From Nemophila menziesii (lineage: Eukaryota > Streptophyta > Magnoliopsida > Boraginales > Hydrophyllaceae), in NCBI GenBank assembly GCA_029959085.1, contig JARWIR010000011.1, positions 6,635,840 through 6,699,839 of the forward strand: a stretch of 64,000 bases of DNA, given 5' to 3'. This document shows positions 1 through 11,170 of the stretch, piece by piece; within the stretch, counting starts at the first letter, position 1; each line of letters starts with the position of its first letter. The notes beneath the pieces are model-generated. The model was not told the origin of the DNA. It saw only the letters and a program-made list of their open reading frames with translations, and did no database searches. A program made the position numbers and the translations under genes.

Positions 1-400
1 TATACTCGTGATATGATACAAGAGACAAATATATGATTCACTCAATAATTTTATATTTGTTTTGTTTAAAACCCTTGTTTAATTTAGTAGTACTTGACTT
101 GTACTAAGACTTTCTTTTACCCAATTTAATAACAAATTATTATATTATCCAAATCGTAAAGATTTTACATATTTACAATGGAGGTCACACGTTTAAAATA
201 TTTGTTAAGCAAATCTTACACAAATTATCCAAAAAATTGTGCATTTTTTATTTTATTTAGTTTTCCAATTTATCTACCCCTAATGTTATGTCTTTTTATA
301 AATTAAACTCATTTTATAATTTAAATATATTCCAAATCTATCAACAAACTTCTGGTTCATATATTACTTCTTGAATTATAAATAGGAACAAACTTCTTGT
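1..400 (+). repeat. F flank repeat, copy U0 (empty Mutator site)
   Basis: This non-coding stretch recurs at about 11,580-11,842, 15,900-16,050 joined to 18,292-18,540, and 24,450-24,595 joined to 26,552-26,800. Landmarks are a track near 141 (aacaaattattata) and the block around 180-200 containing ggtcacacg. The site that holds a Mutator-like insertion at 16,051 and 24,596 is uninterrupted here. The stretch runs directly into a truncated copia gag, an order not seen in the other units. No coding potential is visible. Confidence 0.75.
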
Positions 401-474
401 AAATAATGTGTATATCAACAAACTTTGGTTTTGTAAAAATTGTAAGCATATTTTCATCATCAAGTCTTTACAAA

Positions 475-1125
475 TTTAGTGAAAAACTCGTACCAATGCA
501 TGCAACATGGGTTGATGCTTGCTCAAACCAAAGTGATGATGAAGATCATGTAACCAACTATGTTTCTTTCATGGCTACTGAAAAAGGAGTAGAAGATGAG
601 GTAAACTCTACCTCTAACTTATGTTTATCTCAAGATTAAATAGATGATGGTATTGAAATATCTTATGATTTTTTACGTGATTACAAAAACTCTCTTAAAT
701 CAAGCAAAAAACAAATTTTTTAAAAACTTTTTAGAAACTTCTTTAGAAAGCAATAATGAACTCGAGGATAATACTTCCATCATTGTTAAATAAAATTCCT
801 TTCTTATGGAAAAGTTATAATATCTAGAAGGAATTTTTTTAATTTTACACAAAGATAAATATAATTTGATTTATTGTTAGGAAGCCAAGTTACTCGTCAA
901 GAAAAGGGTGGCTTTTGTTTTGATCCCTTTGTTAATCTTAGTTTCTCTAAAATCGTTTTTGTGAGAGCATGAAATATAGTTTCCTCTTCTAGCTTTCCTT
1001 TTTCCAATTTTCCTCTAAATACTTGTACCTATGGTTCCCATATTTATCTACGTAAAAGGAAAAAATGAATTGTAAAGAGAAAGGGCAACGTTAATCCCCA
1101 TAAACCCAACTTGAATACCTAATAT
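475..1125 (+). pseudogene. Ty1/copia gag C-terminal remnant (U0)
   Basis: This is the C-terminal part of a copia-type Gag. Reading begins after the first zinc knuckle, with an acidic serine/asparagine stretch (SNQSDDEDHVTNYVSFMA, about 520-575) typical of plant copia Gag between the knuckle and the coiled region. A DFLRDYKNSLK-like helix follows near 665-700, then a GSQVTRQEKGG segment near 880-910 that also occurs in U1-U3. It ends near a NPHKPN motif at about 1,092-1,110. It is the best-preserved gag piece in the window, with a continuous frame to a stop at about 637, but several later stops and shifts show it is dead. The 5' end is truncated at F, so the open frame starting at 406 is partly non-gag. 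Protease follows in the correct order. Confidence 0.75.
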
Positions 1126-1500
1126 CTAATTCTATTACCTTGTAGGGTAAGAAGAGTATCAAGTACTCGATAGTGGATTATATAGGAATATGAAGGAAAA
1201 TGAATCACTCTTATACAAGATTAGAAGAAAAGGAGGTAATGGAAAAGTAACTTTCTTCAATAACGTGGGAGGAGAAGATTTTGGAAAAGGAACCATTGGT
1301 AGTAACGATTATTTTCTTATAAAAAGGTGCTTTTGTTAATTGATTATCTTGTTGGTTTAATCAATTTTGTGATGAATATTATAAGGTTAAATTAGAACCC
1401 TCTATATATGTTGTTTTACAAAATGAAAAAAAGAGGTTATTTTTACTGTGAATAGAGTAGTTATTTACATAGTAAAATTTAAAATCTTATGTGCCAAAAT
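1126..1500 (+). pseudogene. Ty1/copia aspartic protease remnant
   Basis: A frame through 1,166-1,310 reads a retroviral-type aspartic protease start. Leu-Asp-Ser-Gly is encoded at 1,166-1,177, with the catalytic Asp-Ser-Gly triplet at 1,169-1,177. The expected glycine-rich strand (GKGTIGSND) lies at 1,283-1,309 in the same frame. Downstream, after a frame change, LLLIDYLVGLINFV-like residues near 1,330-1,375 match the usual region before the pre-integrase segment. In the family this enzyme cleaves the Gag-Pol polyprotein. Frameshifts and stops make it non-functional. It is contiguous with the gag remnant just upstream and is the only protease remnant I could find in the window; the tandem array lacks it. 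Confidence 0.7.
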
Positions 1501-2312
1501 GTTAGATAGTTATCGAGTTTAAAGGTAATCATTAGCTTCAAAAACTAATTCAAAGATATAGATTCTTACTGACATTTCTAGATTATACAAGATACTCATT
1601 GAGAAGGCAGATAATTGAAGAAAAAGATTAACATTTAAATTGAATGACTAGTCACTTTGTTATGTGAAATACATGTAATAAGACTCCTTAAAATATACGA
1701 TCAGGATTACCCCTCCAAACTGGTAAATCTCAAAACTCAACTCCATTTATATAGTAAACGTCATCACATTATTGAATCATACTAACACTGTGACATCAAA
1801 GAAAGAAAAATTATAACATTGACAATAAGAATATATAAAAAGTTGATTATGAAATATAATATTTACAATCAGAATAGTCCCAAAGCCTTTGTTTCCTTTT
1901 TAGGAAGGCGCAACCATGAGAGTGATTTAGGGGATCATCTGGAAGCTCAAAATTATTGAAGCCTCAATAATGTGACCTTTATGGATGCCGATGACATAGC
2001 TAAGACTCTAAGAGAAGATGAAGTCATCATTACAACCGTGGAGGAGGAAGTCGAGGAGAAAATTTGAGTAAGTGTGGGTTGGGATTATAGTGTAAGTATT
2101 TTAATTTAAGTTTAGATTAAAGAATCAAAGCGTAAAATGAAATATTTAATTGAGATTATGAGAGGTTCAAGGGATTTTAAAAAGTTGTGGGGAAGTTTTT
2201 AAGAATACTGAATGGATTATGAGAAAAATAAGTTTAGAGAAAAAAAATACTAGATACATGGGGTTTTATTATGAAATATATGTCATATTTATTCCTTCTT
2301 TATTGTTACAAC
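1501..2312. other. Unassigned A+T-rich stretch
   Basis: No recognisable gene. The first part may be decayed pre-integrase sequence of the copia element. A short open run near 1,975-2,065 encodes an acidic peptide (MDADDIAKTLREDEV...) ending in a stop; I do not recognise it. It may be upstream LINE sequence or unrelated. Confidence 0.4.
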
Positions 2313-3075
2313 CTAAAACATCATGGTGGATTGGGTATTCCCAATATAGAAACTATTAACAAGGTCTGCTTAATCAAAGTGATATTTCCACAGTTCTCAA
2401 TAAAGAAGTCGATTAGTTGGGTATAAATTGTAATAAGACTGTTGTTGATTGCTTTGGTAATTCAAGATGGAGGCTTCCTTCATCAATAAGTTGTTTACTT
2501 CTGTATCTACAAGGAATTACACTCAATAATCAAGGTGATAAAATATTCCAGAGTTAATCAGTAAAAGGTCAATTCTCTTTAGCAAAACAATGAACAAAAT
2601 GAATGAAGGCTTACCTGAGGTCAAATGGTTCAATATTGTATGGGGTAAGTGTTGTATTCCTCGCTTCTCCTTTATCACATGGTCACCTTGTCAAAATAGA
2701 CTGGTCACCAAAAATCGATTATCAGAATGTGGATTACTTTCCAATCCTTCTGAATTTTGTTTAATCGGCGCGGAAGACCTTGATCATCTCATGGTCGCTG
2801 GCTCTTAAAGGATTCTCAAAAGCCGCTTGATAAGTGTTGTATTTCTATTGTTTCTTCGAACTCGGAAGACCTAATAAATGTTTGCATCAATTTTGGGACC
2901 AACAATGAGAAAACCATAATCATAGAGTTGTGCATCACTTGCTATATTTATGGTATCTGCACTAAGCCTAATAGAAGAATTCATGGAACTGGGAAGTTGA
3001 GTGAGGATCAGATAAGCAATTATATCAACTCGCTAATCAACATCAAATTGAAAAAGGGACTTTCGGAGTAATGAA
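2313..3075 (+). pseudogene. L1-like LINE reverse transcriptase C-terminal remnant
   Basis: This is the C-terminal part of a plant non-LTR retrotransposon polyprotein. About 2,313-2,390 reads HHGGLGIPNIETINKVCLIK, the conserved GGLG segment after the RT domain. About 2,590-2,806 has an open frame with the zinc-binding zf-RVT arrangement: a VKWFNIVWGKCCIPRFSFITW segment, then NRLVTKNRLSECGLL, then a DLDHL motif. The last piece (about 2,965-3,070), with RRIHGTGKLSEDQISNYINS, fits the basic C-terminal tail and ends at a stop near 3,070. Stops and shifts occur between the pieces. The RT catalytic domain and endonuclease are absent, consistent with the 5' truncation usual for LINEs. Confidence 0.75.
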
Positions 3076-3270
3076 TGAAGATAATTAGAGGCGAAATGGC
3101 ATAATAATTGATTTCTCTTAATTTTAATTTTATGTAATGTTTTATTAAACTTTTTTTTTTAAGTTGTAATGTTAGTAGGAAGGCTTACATTGGCCTTTTC
3201 TTGTAACCCATTGGGCTTGACAAAATGAAATGGATGTTTGAGATACCCACTTAATAAAATTTGATGGATT
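3076..3270 (+). repeat. Probable LINE 3' untranslated region
   Basis: Non-coding sequence directly after the LINE stop codon, containing a polyT run near 3,150-3,162 and a TTAATAAAATTT signal near 3,251. No poly(A) tail or target-site duplication is certain, so the 3' limit is approximate. Confidence 0.35.
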
Positions 3271-5000
3271 TGCCGACAAAGAAACCCTAAACACCCTCTT
3301 CAAATAAACATATAGTTACAAGTTTGTATCAATTACTTCTACTCAATTTTTTTCAAAGGGTAATACTTCCATCCAATATTAGATGGTCCAATATTCATAT
3401 CACAGCCATGGATTATTTTAACAAAACACATGTCACTAGATTAAATGTTAGTTACTTTTGCAAGTTTAAAACAATGGGGTATGTGTATTAATACTATTGG
3501 TGTAGGATCATCCAATATTGGATGGAAGAATTTTCCTTTTTCAAAACTTTTATTATCTTCTTCCTCTTGTCCTTTCTCTTTTAACGCCCGCCATTATCAC
3601 CTTCTCTTTGAATTCTTTCGTGCACATAAATTTTTAACATCCCCTATACCATGTTTAGTCTGTTTGTCTTATAGAAGACTTGCAATTTCACTATACTTTT
3701 ACATCGAACGTTGATCATGACATTTCAATCAAGATATCATAGACAAGGTAAAATTTAATATAGTATTTTAAAACTATTTCATTGCTTTATATTTGTACTT
3801 TGTCATTAGACATTTTGAGATTTAAGTTCAGAACATAAAAAAATGCTTATGTTTTTTGTTGTTGGTTTATTAATAAGCAATGAGTAAATTACGTTTTTAT
3901 AATTGATATTATCTAATCGTAATTATGATCCATAATATTTTTGTTTGCAATTTCTCATTTCCTGGTTTAAATTTTTTGTTAAGTTAGTTAAACCTTACTT
4001 TGATTAAATGGATTTGTTACATCAATTAAGTAAATGTTTTATAATGAAAATGAAAGAAAATATAATGTTGCTTTCGAGTGATAATCTCTCTCAATATATT
4101 TATTGATTAAACATAATCATGTATATTGGCTAGATTTTTTATTGATACTTGTTTAATAAATTTAAGATCCTTATTGAGTATTCCTTTCTTTTGTAGTGTT
4201 TCTTTATTTTTATATGCTAATATATAATATAATGAATATTGATAATGATAGTACTTAAAATCCTCTTTGTCATAATCTATGTTAAATATAATTATCTATG
4301 TTAAAAATATTACCTGTCAAGAAAAAAAAACGAATTAAGAAAACTAAGTGTATAAATATCAAAAAAAATCTATGATTTAACTGTTCTTTTTCTATAATAA
4401 AAAAATGAGAAATACTCAATACTTTTTTATAACTATAATTTGCAATATACCAAAGCATGAATGATCAAATAAAAAACTATACATTATAGAAATTGAATTT
4501 ATTATGTAGCGTGTCTTTTCATTCTCTCAATATAGAAGCAAAGTTCTCACTATCACCACTCGATTGTTTGGTTTAATTTTGATGTATCTCTTTAAATTTT
4601 GTTCAAGCTACTTATATAAATTACTATTGTAAGATCGATAATTTTAGTTTTTAATTTCAATAAATAGTAAATTTTGAAACCTTAATAATTTTTTATCTTG
4701 TAGCAAGTTGATCGGTAAACAAATTTTTTATAAAGATGTATATACTATTGGAGCTCGGAGGTGGTCCAGATGAATAACTTTTACTTTATATAGAAATAAT
4801 ATTTATTTGAAAAATAATAATAACTCGTTAAAATACAACCGCATCTACACTTGTTTTTACTTTTGATAGAAAAGTTGAGAGTATATTTGTTTTGCTAGTT
4901 TGTTTAAGTGTAGGCTAGTTTTACAATTGAGTCGGATCATGAGGTACCTTGTTGAAAACACTTTTGTATATTTTCTCAAATTAATATGACATATTTTAAT
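3271..5000. other. A+T-rich intergenic DNA, no gene seen
   Basis: I see no supported gene. The 89-codon open frame at 3,445-3,714 has no family signature and compositionally resembles random A+T-rich sequence. A 16-bp perfect palindrome CATCCAATATTGGATG lies at about 3,508-3,523. There are many TA-rich runs. Nothing here recurs in the later repeat units that I could see. Confidence 0.5.
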
Positions 5001-5057
5001 GTTTGACAGATACAATTCGAGACCTTGCAAACAGTTCATTATCCAAATAAAGTACCC

Positions 5058-5783
5058 AATGGACTTGAAAAACTTGTCATGAGATTTGAAGATAAGTGTT
5101 ACAGTGATGCAACAAGTAGGGTAAATATGAGATAATAGTTACTTTTAGTTTTTAGTAATGTTTATGTTTACTTGTTTTTAAATTTTTTTAATAAATATAA
5201 TTGCTTGCAGACAGATTATTTACAAATAATTTCAGCCTAGCTCAAAAGTATAGGCCACAAGGCGAGAATGATAGGTGATTTAATTGCATTTAGCTTCCCT
5301 TTTTCCTTATATGAATAACAATGATAATTATTTTCTAATTTTTGTATATATAGGTTTTAAGATGGGACATCACAAGGTCACCTGAAAGAGCAGGTGTTAG
5401 CGCCTCTACATGGCTCCAATCAAGTTGTACCGCTAAATGTAGGTTGTCATATAATATTAAGCATGTAGAACGGTTCGGGTTTTGCTCCTGCAAGTTCATG
5501 CAAATTCATGGGTCCCACAGGCTGACCAAACATATAGTTTTGGCAACATACAGCCGCAAAGTCATCATTAAGACATTCAATTGGACCCACAACAGAAAAG
5601 GATGAAAAGTGTAGTTTCGTCAACTTCTTTACAACTACTTAGTTTACTTTCATGTATATATGTTCCTCCAGCTTTCTTTGTTACTTCAACTTCATATATA
5701 TAGTAATCTAATAATTGTATATACCTTCTTTAGAATCTAATTCTCATATAAAAGGAGATTGGCAAGTGGAGATCTATAAAAAG
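5058..5783 (+). pseudogene. MED15: MED15-like (Mediator tail, KIX domain) gene remnant with introns
   Basis: MED15 is a Mediator tail subunit whose N-terminal KIX domain binds transcription activators in the nucleus. Four exon-like pieces are visible. At 5,058-5,120 NGLEKLVMRFEDKCYSDATS matches the KIX segment ending EEKI(Y/F)..A.(S/N)Q, followed by GTAAAT. At 5,211-5,274, after TTGCTTGCAG, TDYLQIISA-stop-LKS matches TDYLRKIS.KM. At about 5,354-5,620 there is a Q/N-rich stretch. At 5,734-5,783 GDWQVEIYKK, followed by GTAATA, matches the GDWQEEVYQK motif of plant MED15. The order and splice-like borders fit a genomic fragment rather than a processed copy. An in-frame stop in the KIX piece and lost residues mean it is broken. 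Identification rests on motif memory, not a search. Confidence 0.6.
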
Positions 5784-6310
5784 GTAATAACTTTTGAAAA
5801 ACATATATAAATACACTAATTTTCTATTAAAAATTCTAATACATGAGGGATCAAGTACATTAGAGATAACTATTGTACAGGTCCAAAAAAAGCTTGATTA
5901 TGAAAAAATGCACGATAGATCCCTATATTATACATATATTGTACTATAGGTATATGTGTATGTAATAAAAAAATTTAGACCATAGTGGGGGTTTTCGGCC
6001 TTTTGTCATACCATTGTGTATTTAACATTTATCACTTAACGGTTTCTCCTTTACACTATTCACAACACTAAATCTTTTCAAATCAGTCGTTAACAATACA
6101 TTATTTGCAAAAACTCCCATTATTTCACACTACATAACATAATCTATTGAATTTCAAAAATCAATTTCCACTTCAATTTAATCCCTGGGACATTGATCTC
6201 GTACTATACATACCAGTAAATTTTAATTGTGATTTCTTTCAAAAAAATAATTGAGTTTATTTAAAAAATTTAGCATGACAGACCAGGCGGATCTTAAAAA
6301 CTATCATAAT
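5784..6310. other. No gene seen; possible further MED15-like intron/exon debris
   Basis: A possible splice acceptor (TTGTACAG at about 5,873-5,880) is followed by a short lysine-rich open run that I cannot match. The remainder is A+T-rich, with no motif linking it to the fold-back array that begins after it. Confidence 0.35.
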
Positions 6311-6317
6311 CCAGATT

Positions 6318-6935
6318 CATCATATTATATTTTATCAGCCTAAATATCATCAACTGTTCATCTAATCGCCATTCTAACTCCTATCTACATAAATCCTATA
6401 ATAAACTAAATACCAAAAATCCTACCATTATCTGTCTAAATCACATCTAACTAAATCTTACAAAAGTCTAAATTCCATCAACCTTCCAGATCTCACCAAT
6501 ATTCTAAATCCTATCAACTGTATAAACTCCATCAACATTGTCTAAATCCCATCAACATTGTTGATCCCATCAGACGTGGGATTTAGACAGTTGATGGAAA
6601 TTTGAATGTTGGTGGGATTTAGACAGTTGATGTAATTTAGTCAGAATTCAGACAAATGATGGGACTAAGACGGTCTGATGGGATTTGCACGCCTTATGAG
6701 ATTAATAATGTTTATGGAAGAATTTAGGATGATGATGGATTTAAACAGTTGATTAGATTTAGAGAGATAATATACATGATGGAATTTAGTCTTTTGATGG
6801 AATTTAAATAGTTGATGAAAACTTGATTGTTGATGGGGTTAATAATATTGATAGGGTTTGGATAGTTGATATGACTTATATAGTCGATTAGTTTAAGTAT
6901 GTTGATAGGATGTAGACAACTGATGAAATTTATTT
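6318..6935. repeat. Fold-back inverted array of about 20-bp motifs, copy U1
   Basis: The left arm is made of many diverged copies of CTAAATCCCATCAAC, spaced about 20 bp apart. The right arm carries the reverse complement, GTTGATGGGATTTAG, again in many copies. The arms meet at about 6,560-6,575, where ATCAACATTGTTGAT forms a local palindrome. A transcript could fold into a long imperfect hairpin. Copies U2 and U3 lie at 11,843 and 20,005. The open frame at 6,724-7,092 on the minus strand is only a translation of these motifs. The class is uncertain: fold-back transposon, or the subterminal repeat region of a DNA transposon. Confidence 0.75.
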
Positions 6936-7880
6936 GTACCATCACAATCATGTTAATGATCGCAATATGAGCTGTAACACTTAAGTCTGCAATAAAAGTC
7001 CCTGAAGTATTGTTACCCAAATTAGATTGACTAGGCATTAAAATATATATGCTAGAAAAATCTTTCACTATTATAGTAGTAATATCAAACAAGTTATCAA
7101 CACCTTTTGAAAATTGCAGTTACTTAAGAACGCAAAATAATATATATACATTTAAAAATTAATTACAATTTTGTCAAAGTATATAATTGTGAAAACATCA
7201 ACCATATAATTGTGAAAACATCAACCTCATTATTATTATTGTAGGCGTGGAATTATGATTACATCAAGTAAGATCTGCATTTATCAAGTTGATATCTATA
7301 AAACTATATCAATACATATATTGAACCTGAATATAGGCAAAAGAATATGACGACTAACAAAAATAAACAATCAAACTCCAAACAAAGATATATTGAGATT
7401 ACTCATACAGAAAGTCAAGAAAACAAAAATGTTAAGGTAAAATTGTTAAATCTTGTTACACCAAATAATGTTTGTTGATGGGATTGATCCCATCTGACAA
7501 TTTTTCTCACAAAATTAGCACCCACTGCAATTTTTCAATTTAAGGCTTCTTAGAATAAAAAAACTCTTCAACTGTTGAATTTATACAAAGAAAGAAAAAA
7601 CTCAATTTTATATCATGAAAACTTCAATTACCCACTAAAGTTAAGTCAATCATTAACATTGAATTTGAAATAAAGCTGATTTCATGTTTGAATATTTATG
7701 TAGATCAAAATTTCACTTATTTGTCTAAAATTGATGATTTGATTTTCTATCTCTTTTTATTCCTCAACATTAAGGCAAAATTGTATCATACGAATTAACA
7801 TTCAATATTGTATGCCCATTCATAAGCAACATACTGATGAATATCTACCAAAACTGTTGTAATGACGACATTCCATGACC
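6936..7880. repeat. Composite-unit flank after fold-back array, U1
   Basis: Non-coding sequence shared with about 12,486-13,190 and 20,796-21,835. Landmarks include GGCGTGGAATTATGATTAC at about 7,245. A hairpin GATGGGA-TTGA-TCCCATC lies at 7,477-7,494; it is also present in U3 near 21,395, but its surrounding segment is missing from U2. Its TTGATCCCATC core resembles the centre of the fold-back array, so it may mark the far end of that element. Confidence 0.6.
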
Positions 7881-8165
7881 CACCATCTCTCTCAAGCATT
7901 TAGTTAAATAGGGTTGTTACTTCTTTTAAGCATCTATATTTATCATATATTTTAATAACTATGTTTTGCAAGAAAACTGGTGGTCGCAGGTGAAATAAGA
8001 GGAGGTTAGACTTGAGCCTCAACAATGGCTTTGGATTGGGAGCATATTTGGAAAAGATGAGCGATGGAAAATAAACCATGAATGATGGATATGGCTTTGG
8101 GGGTTTTGACGGTTTGGAAGAGGTGGTGGTTTTGTAGTTGAGATTGATGGCCAGGAGCATCGATT
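7881..8165 (+). pseudogene. Unrecognised exon-like fragment, U1 copy
   Basis: Plus-strand reading gives a peptide run EVRLEPQQWLWIGSIFGK followed by stops. The same run is better preserved in U3 (21,899-22,111) and decayed in U2 (about 13,290-13,400). Because all three copies keep a similar plus-strand reading, it probably derives from a coding exon carried by the composite unit. I do not recognise the family. The minus-strand open frame across it is interrupted differently in each copy and is probably a shadow. Confidence 0.35.
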
Positions 8166-8204
8166 TGAAATTAATTTTTGAGATTTTAGTAGTATTTAAT
8201 ATGT

Positions 8205-9034
8205 AATAGAGAGGGTAAATATGTAATCTTTACCTATATGATTAATTTATTATTCTTTGGGGCAAGTAAAATATTAATTTAATTTTTTTGGTCACGTACA
8301 CCTTATAAATATATAATTATTTAAAAAAATTGAAATCAAAATTTATTATATTATTTTTTAAAAAAATTGTGCCTTAAAATATAAATGTTATTTCTTAATT
8401 TTCTTAATTAAACAATAAAAATTTTTGAAACATTAAAATATGAAATTACATATTTATATATGTAGTGAATGAAGGTAACATTTTTTAAGAGTGTCGAAAT
8501 TTTTTACTGTTAAATATATAAATTTTTTCTTGTTTGAAAAGAGTTTCGACAAAACACAAAAAAACTAGGAAAATTCCTAATAGGGTATTGGTGAACATCT
8601 AAGCAAATCTATTACCTCTTCCACAAGATCAAAAGAGCAAACTCGTGATGATAAATATTATTACTGAACTTAAGAGCAAGATATATGGAGAGAATATTTT
8701 TTCTATATCTAAAACTAGTTTAGTATAATATAAAGATTTTAATATATATAATTTTAAAAAGTAAAGAGTATAATTAGAGATGTGGGTATTATATATTTAT
8801 TCAATAAAAAATATGCATTGAATATATTCTTATAAAATTAAGATTTTAGTAGTACATAATGTTATAAATATAATTTTATTGGTAATAATTCTAAGAAAAA
8901 TCTTTTACTAAAAGGATAAAAGAGAAAAAAGATATGTGTATTATTGTTTTATTCGGGGTGAAAGTACTATATTAGGTTAGGAGGAATTCTATACAAGACA
9001 TAAAGTGTGTATTGGTGGATATTACATCAAATAA
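8205..9034. repeat. P block (non-coding, upstream of gag), U1 copy
   Basis: This block is shared with 13,560-14,405, 22,125-22,960 and every monomer of the tandem array (for example 28,242-29,020). Landmarks in order: TTATTCTTTGGGGCAAGTAA, an all-A+T stretch, a palindrome-like TCGAAATTTTTTAC region, ATCAAAAGAGCAAACTCGTG, a TA run, and a purine-rich tract near 8,915-8,933. It always precedes the gag remnant, so it may be copia 5' leader or LTR sequence. I cannot find certain LTR ends or a primer-binding site. Confidence 0.65.
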
Positions 9035-9798
9035 ATAGAGCTCATGAGATGCAAAATATAATGATTTTGGTGTCTCAAGCAAACCTTATAAGAGTTATAA
9101 GAAGGATGAGCTTACTTGCTATCATTATCATAAGATTCATCATCTCTACCCTAAAGTGATTATAAAGATCATGTAGCCAACTATGTTTCTTTCATGGCAC
9201 CTTAAAAATAAAAAGAAGATGATGTAAACTCCAACTCTAACTTATGTTTATCTCATGATCAATTAGATGATGGTATTAAATTATCGTATGATTTTTGTAC
9301 GTGATTACAAACACTTTCTGAAATCAAACGAAAAATCAAATATTTGAAAACTTTTTATAAATTTATTTAGGAAACAATGATGAGCTTGAGGATAATAACT
9401 CGTTCATTTTCAAATAAAATTCATTTCTTTTGCAAAATGAAAAGATCTAGAAGGAATTGTTTAAAGTTTACACAAAAAAAAAATATTATGATTTATCGTT
9501 AGAAATCCAAGTTACTCATCAAGAGAATGGTGGTTTATGTTTTATCCCTTTGTTAATCTAAATTCCTCTAATATCATTTTTGTGAGACCGTCAAATATAT
9601 TTTCCTGTTCTAGATTTCCTTTTTCCAAATTTGATCTAAATACTTTTACCTATAGTGAACCCGATGATCACGATGTGGGTGATTGTAAATATCATTAACA
9701 ACTTTAATGGTCCACTGATTTATCCATATAAAAGGAAAAAATAAAGTGTAAAGAGAAATGGCAACACTAACCTCCATAAACCTAAATTAAATTGTAAA
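9035..9798 (+). pseudogene. Ty1/copia gag remnant, U1
   Basis: Decayed Gag with the first zinc-knuckle region near 9,117-9,150 (DELTCYHYHK), an internal deletion of about 100 bp just after it, the NYVSFMA segment near 9,180, and the second-knuckle region near 9,655-9,690 (TYSEPDDHDVGDCKYH). Both knuckles have lost cysteines. Many stops and shifts. It ends at the NPHKPK-like motif seen in the other units. Confidence 0.65.
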
Positions 9799-9799
9799 A

Positions 9800-9922
9800 G
9801 TACTGAGTATAAGTCCCATACTCAGTACACTGAGTACGAGTACCATACTAAAAGAAAAAGAATTGAGTATGAGACCCAAACTCAGTATTTTTATTGAGTA
9901 TAGGAATAATACTCAATAAAAA
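9800..9922. repeat. Cluster of short perfect hairpins
   Basis: Stem GTACTGAGTAT / ATACTCAGTAC (11 bp, 7-nt loop) lies at 9,800-9,828. Stem TTTTTATTGAGTAT / ATACTCAATAAAAA (14 bp, 7-nt loop) lies at 9,888-9,922. A related ATTGAGTATGAG...CTCAGTA imperfect pair lies between them. Shorter versions follow gag at about 15,255-15,305 and 23,795-23,840. Confidence 0.7.
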
Positions 9923-9924
9923 TG

Positions 9925-11170
9925 CCTCACATTTTTTTATTTATTTCTAGTAAATAAATAATCGACATAATTTTCCTCGTATTATGTATCTTGGACCGTC
10001 AAGGTACCATTACTTTATTTCGGGTAATACATATTCCATTGTTTGTTGGTTGAATATTTGATGTCGTGTTATTTGGATGTGCACATTCTACAATTTTATA
10101 ATTATTCATTAGATTTCCTTCTTCGAGGCTGGTATATTTTGAACCGACTGACGTACCATACTTCGTGAATTTGTTATATACATTAGAGATCTACAACCCT
10201 ATGTTTATTAGATACATAACAGGTTTATCACGATTTATGCATTTGTCAAATCTATCAAGTTGAATATTTGTTATATGTCTGTTTGAGAAAATAATTATAA
10301 TGCTCGTGTTTATGACATGTTTTGGGATTTCAAAATGTTCAACATACTTATAAATATATCAGGTATATTATTTTTTTATATTTTGAAAATGGATATTCTT
10401 TTGAACTTCATGTTATAATTCTTTAGTTGGAGGTGGAGATGGGACAATAAATTCTATTTCACGATACGTCATGCAACTTTAAGGTTCCTTGTCCCTTTTA
10501 CTTAACAAGGGGAAAATCACGCATCTCTTTCAAATGACACTCCTCATAACGTGTTTTATGATATAAACTTATAGGGACTCAAGATATCCAATAAAAGAAA
10601 AAGAATCAAACTCAACAGAAATCACATATCGTTGGTTGGGATTGTCTATTAATTTTACTAGATAACCTAAAACATATGGGCAGTTACTTGATAAAAAATT
10701 TCATCATTCTTATTAATATATAGTCTAAGTGAGTTTCCATTATTTGATGTATCATTATTGTATCCATGACCGAGTCTATCATATCATAATACAAGGTTCT
10801 TTAGATCTAGAAAACTTTTCTTGTGCACATGGTGAGTTTCAAGTGCTCGTATATATGTATGATACTACACCCAAGAAGAGTATAAAACATTAATAATACA
10901 CAGTTATGGTGTTAATTTAAAAAAAAATCAATAATATACATTGTTACGGACACAAGTTGTTTATACAAGATAATCATTTCATCATATATCCTTGAAGTTC
11001 AGTAAAATATTTTAATATTTATTTAAAAAATAATTTACCAGTTATGTCAATTTTGTACCATAAGATAAAATAATTTTAGGGTTTCAATTTTTTTTTTAAT
11101 TAGATCGATTAGATAGCATGCTATAGGCAAACAACCATTATATACTTTCATTATATTGATAAAATTAATC
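9925..11170. other. Insertion unique to U1, unrecognised
   Basis: U2 (15,340) and U3 (23,880) pass quickly from the hairpin cluster into the TTTGTGGCTTTTTAA block. U1 reaches the matching block only at about 11,200, so about 1.25 kb is extra here. It contains a diverged repeated motif (GACCGTCAAGGTACCATTAC near 9,993 and GACTGACGTACCATAC near 10,147). I found no convincing protein in either orientation and no clear target-site duplication. Confidence 0.45.

Noticed and set aside
3445..3714. 89-codon frame as a gene
   Set aside because: No family signature, no supporting context, and composition like random A+T-rich DNA.
10561..10920. Copia integrase or other coding sequence on the minus strand of the U1 insertion
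   Set aside because: Short open runs exist, but none matched a conserved motif I could name, and stops are frequent.
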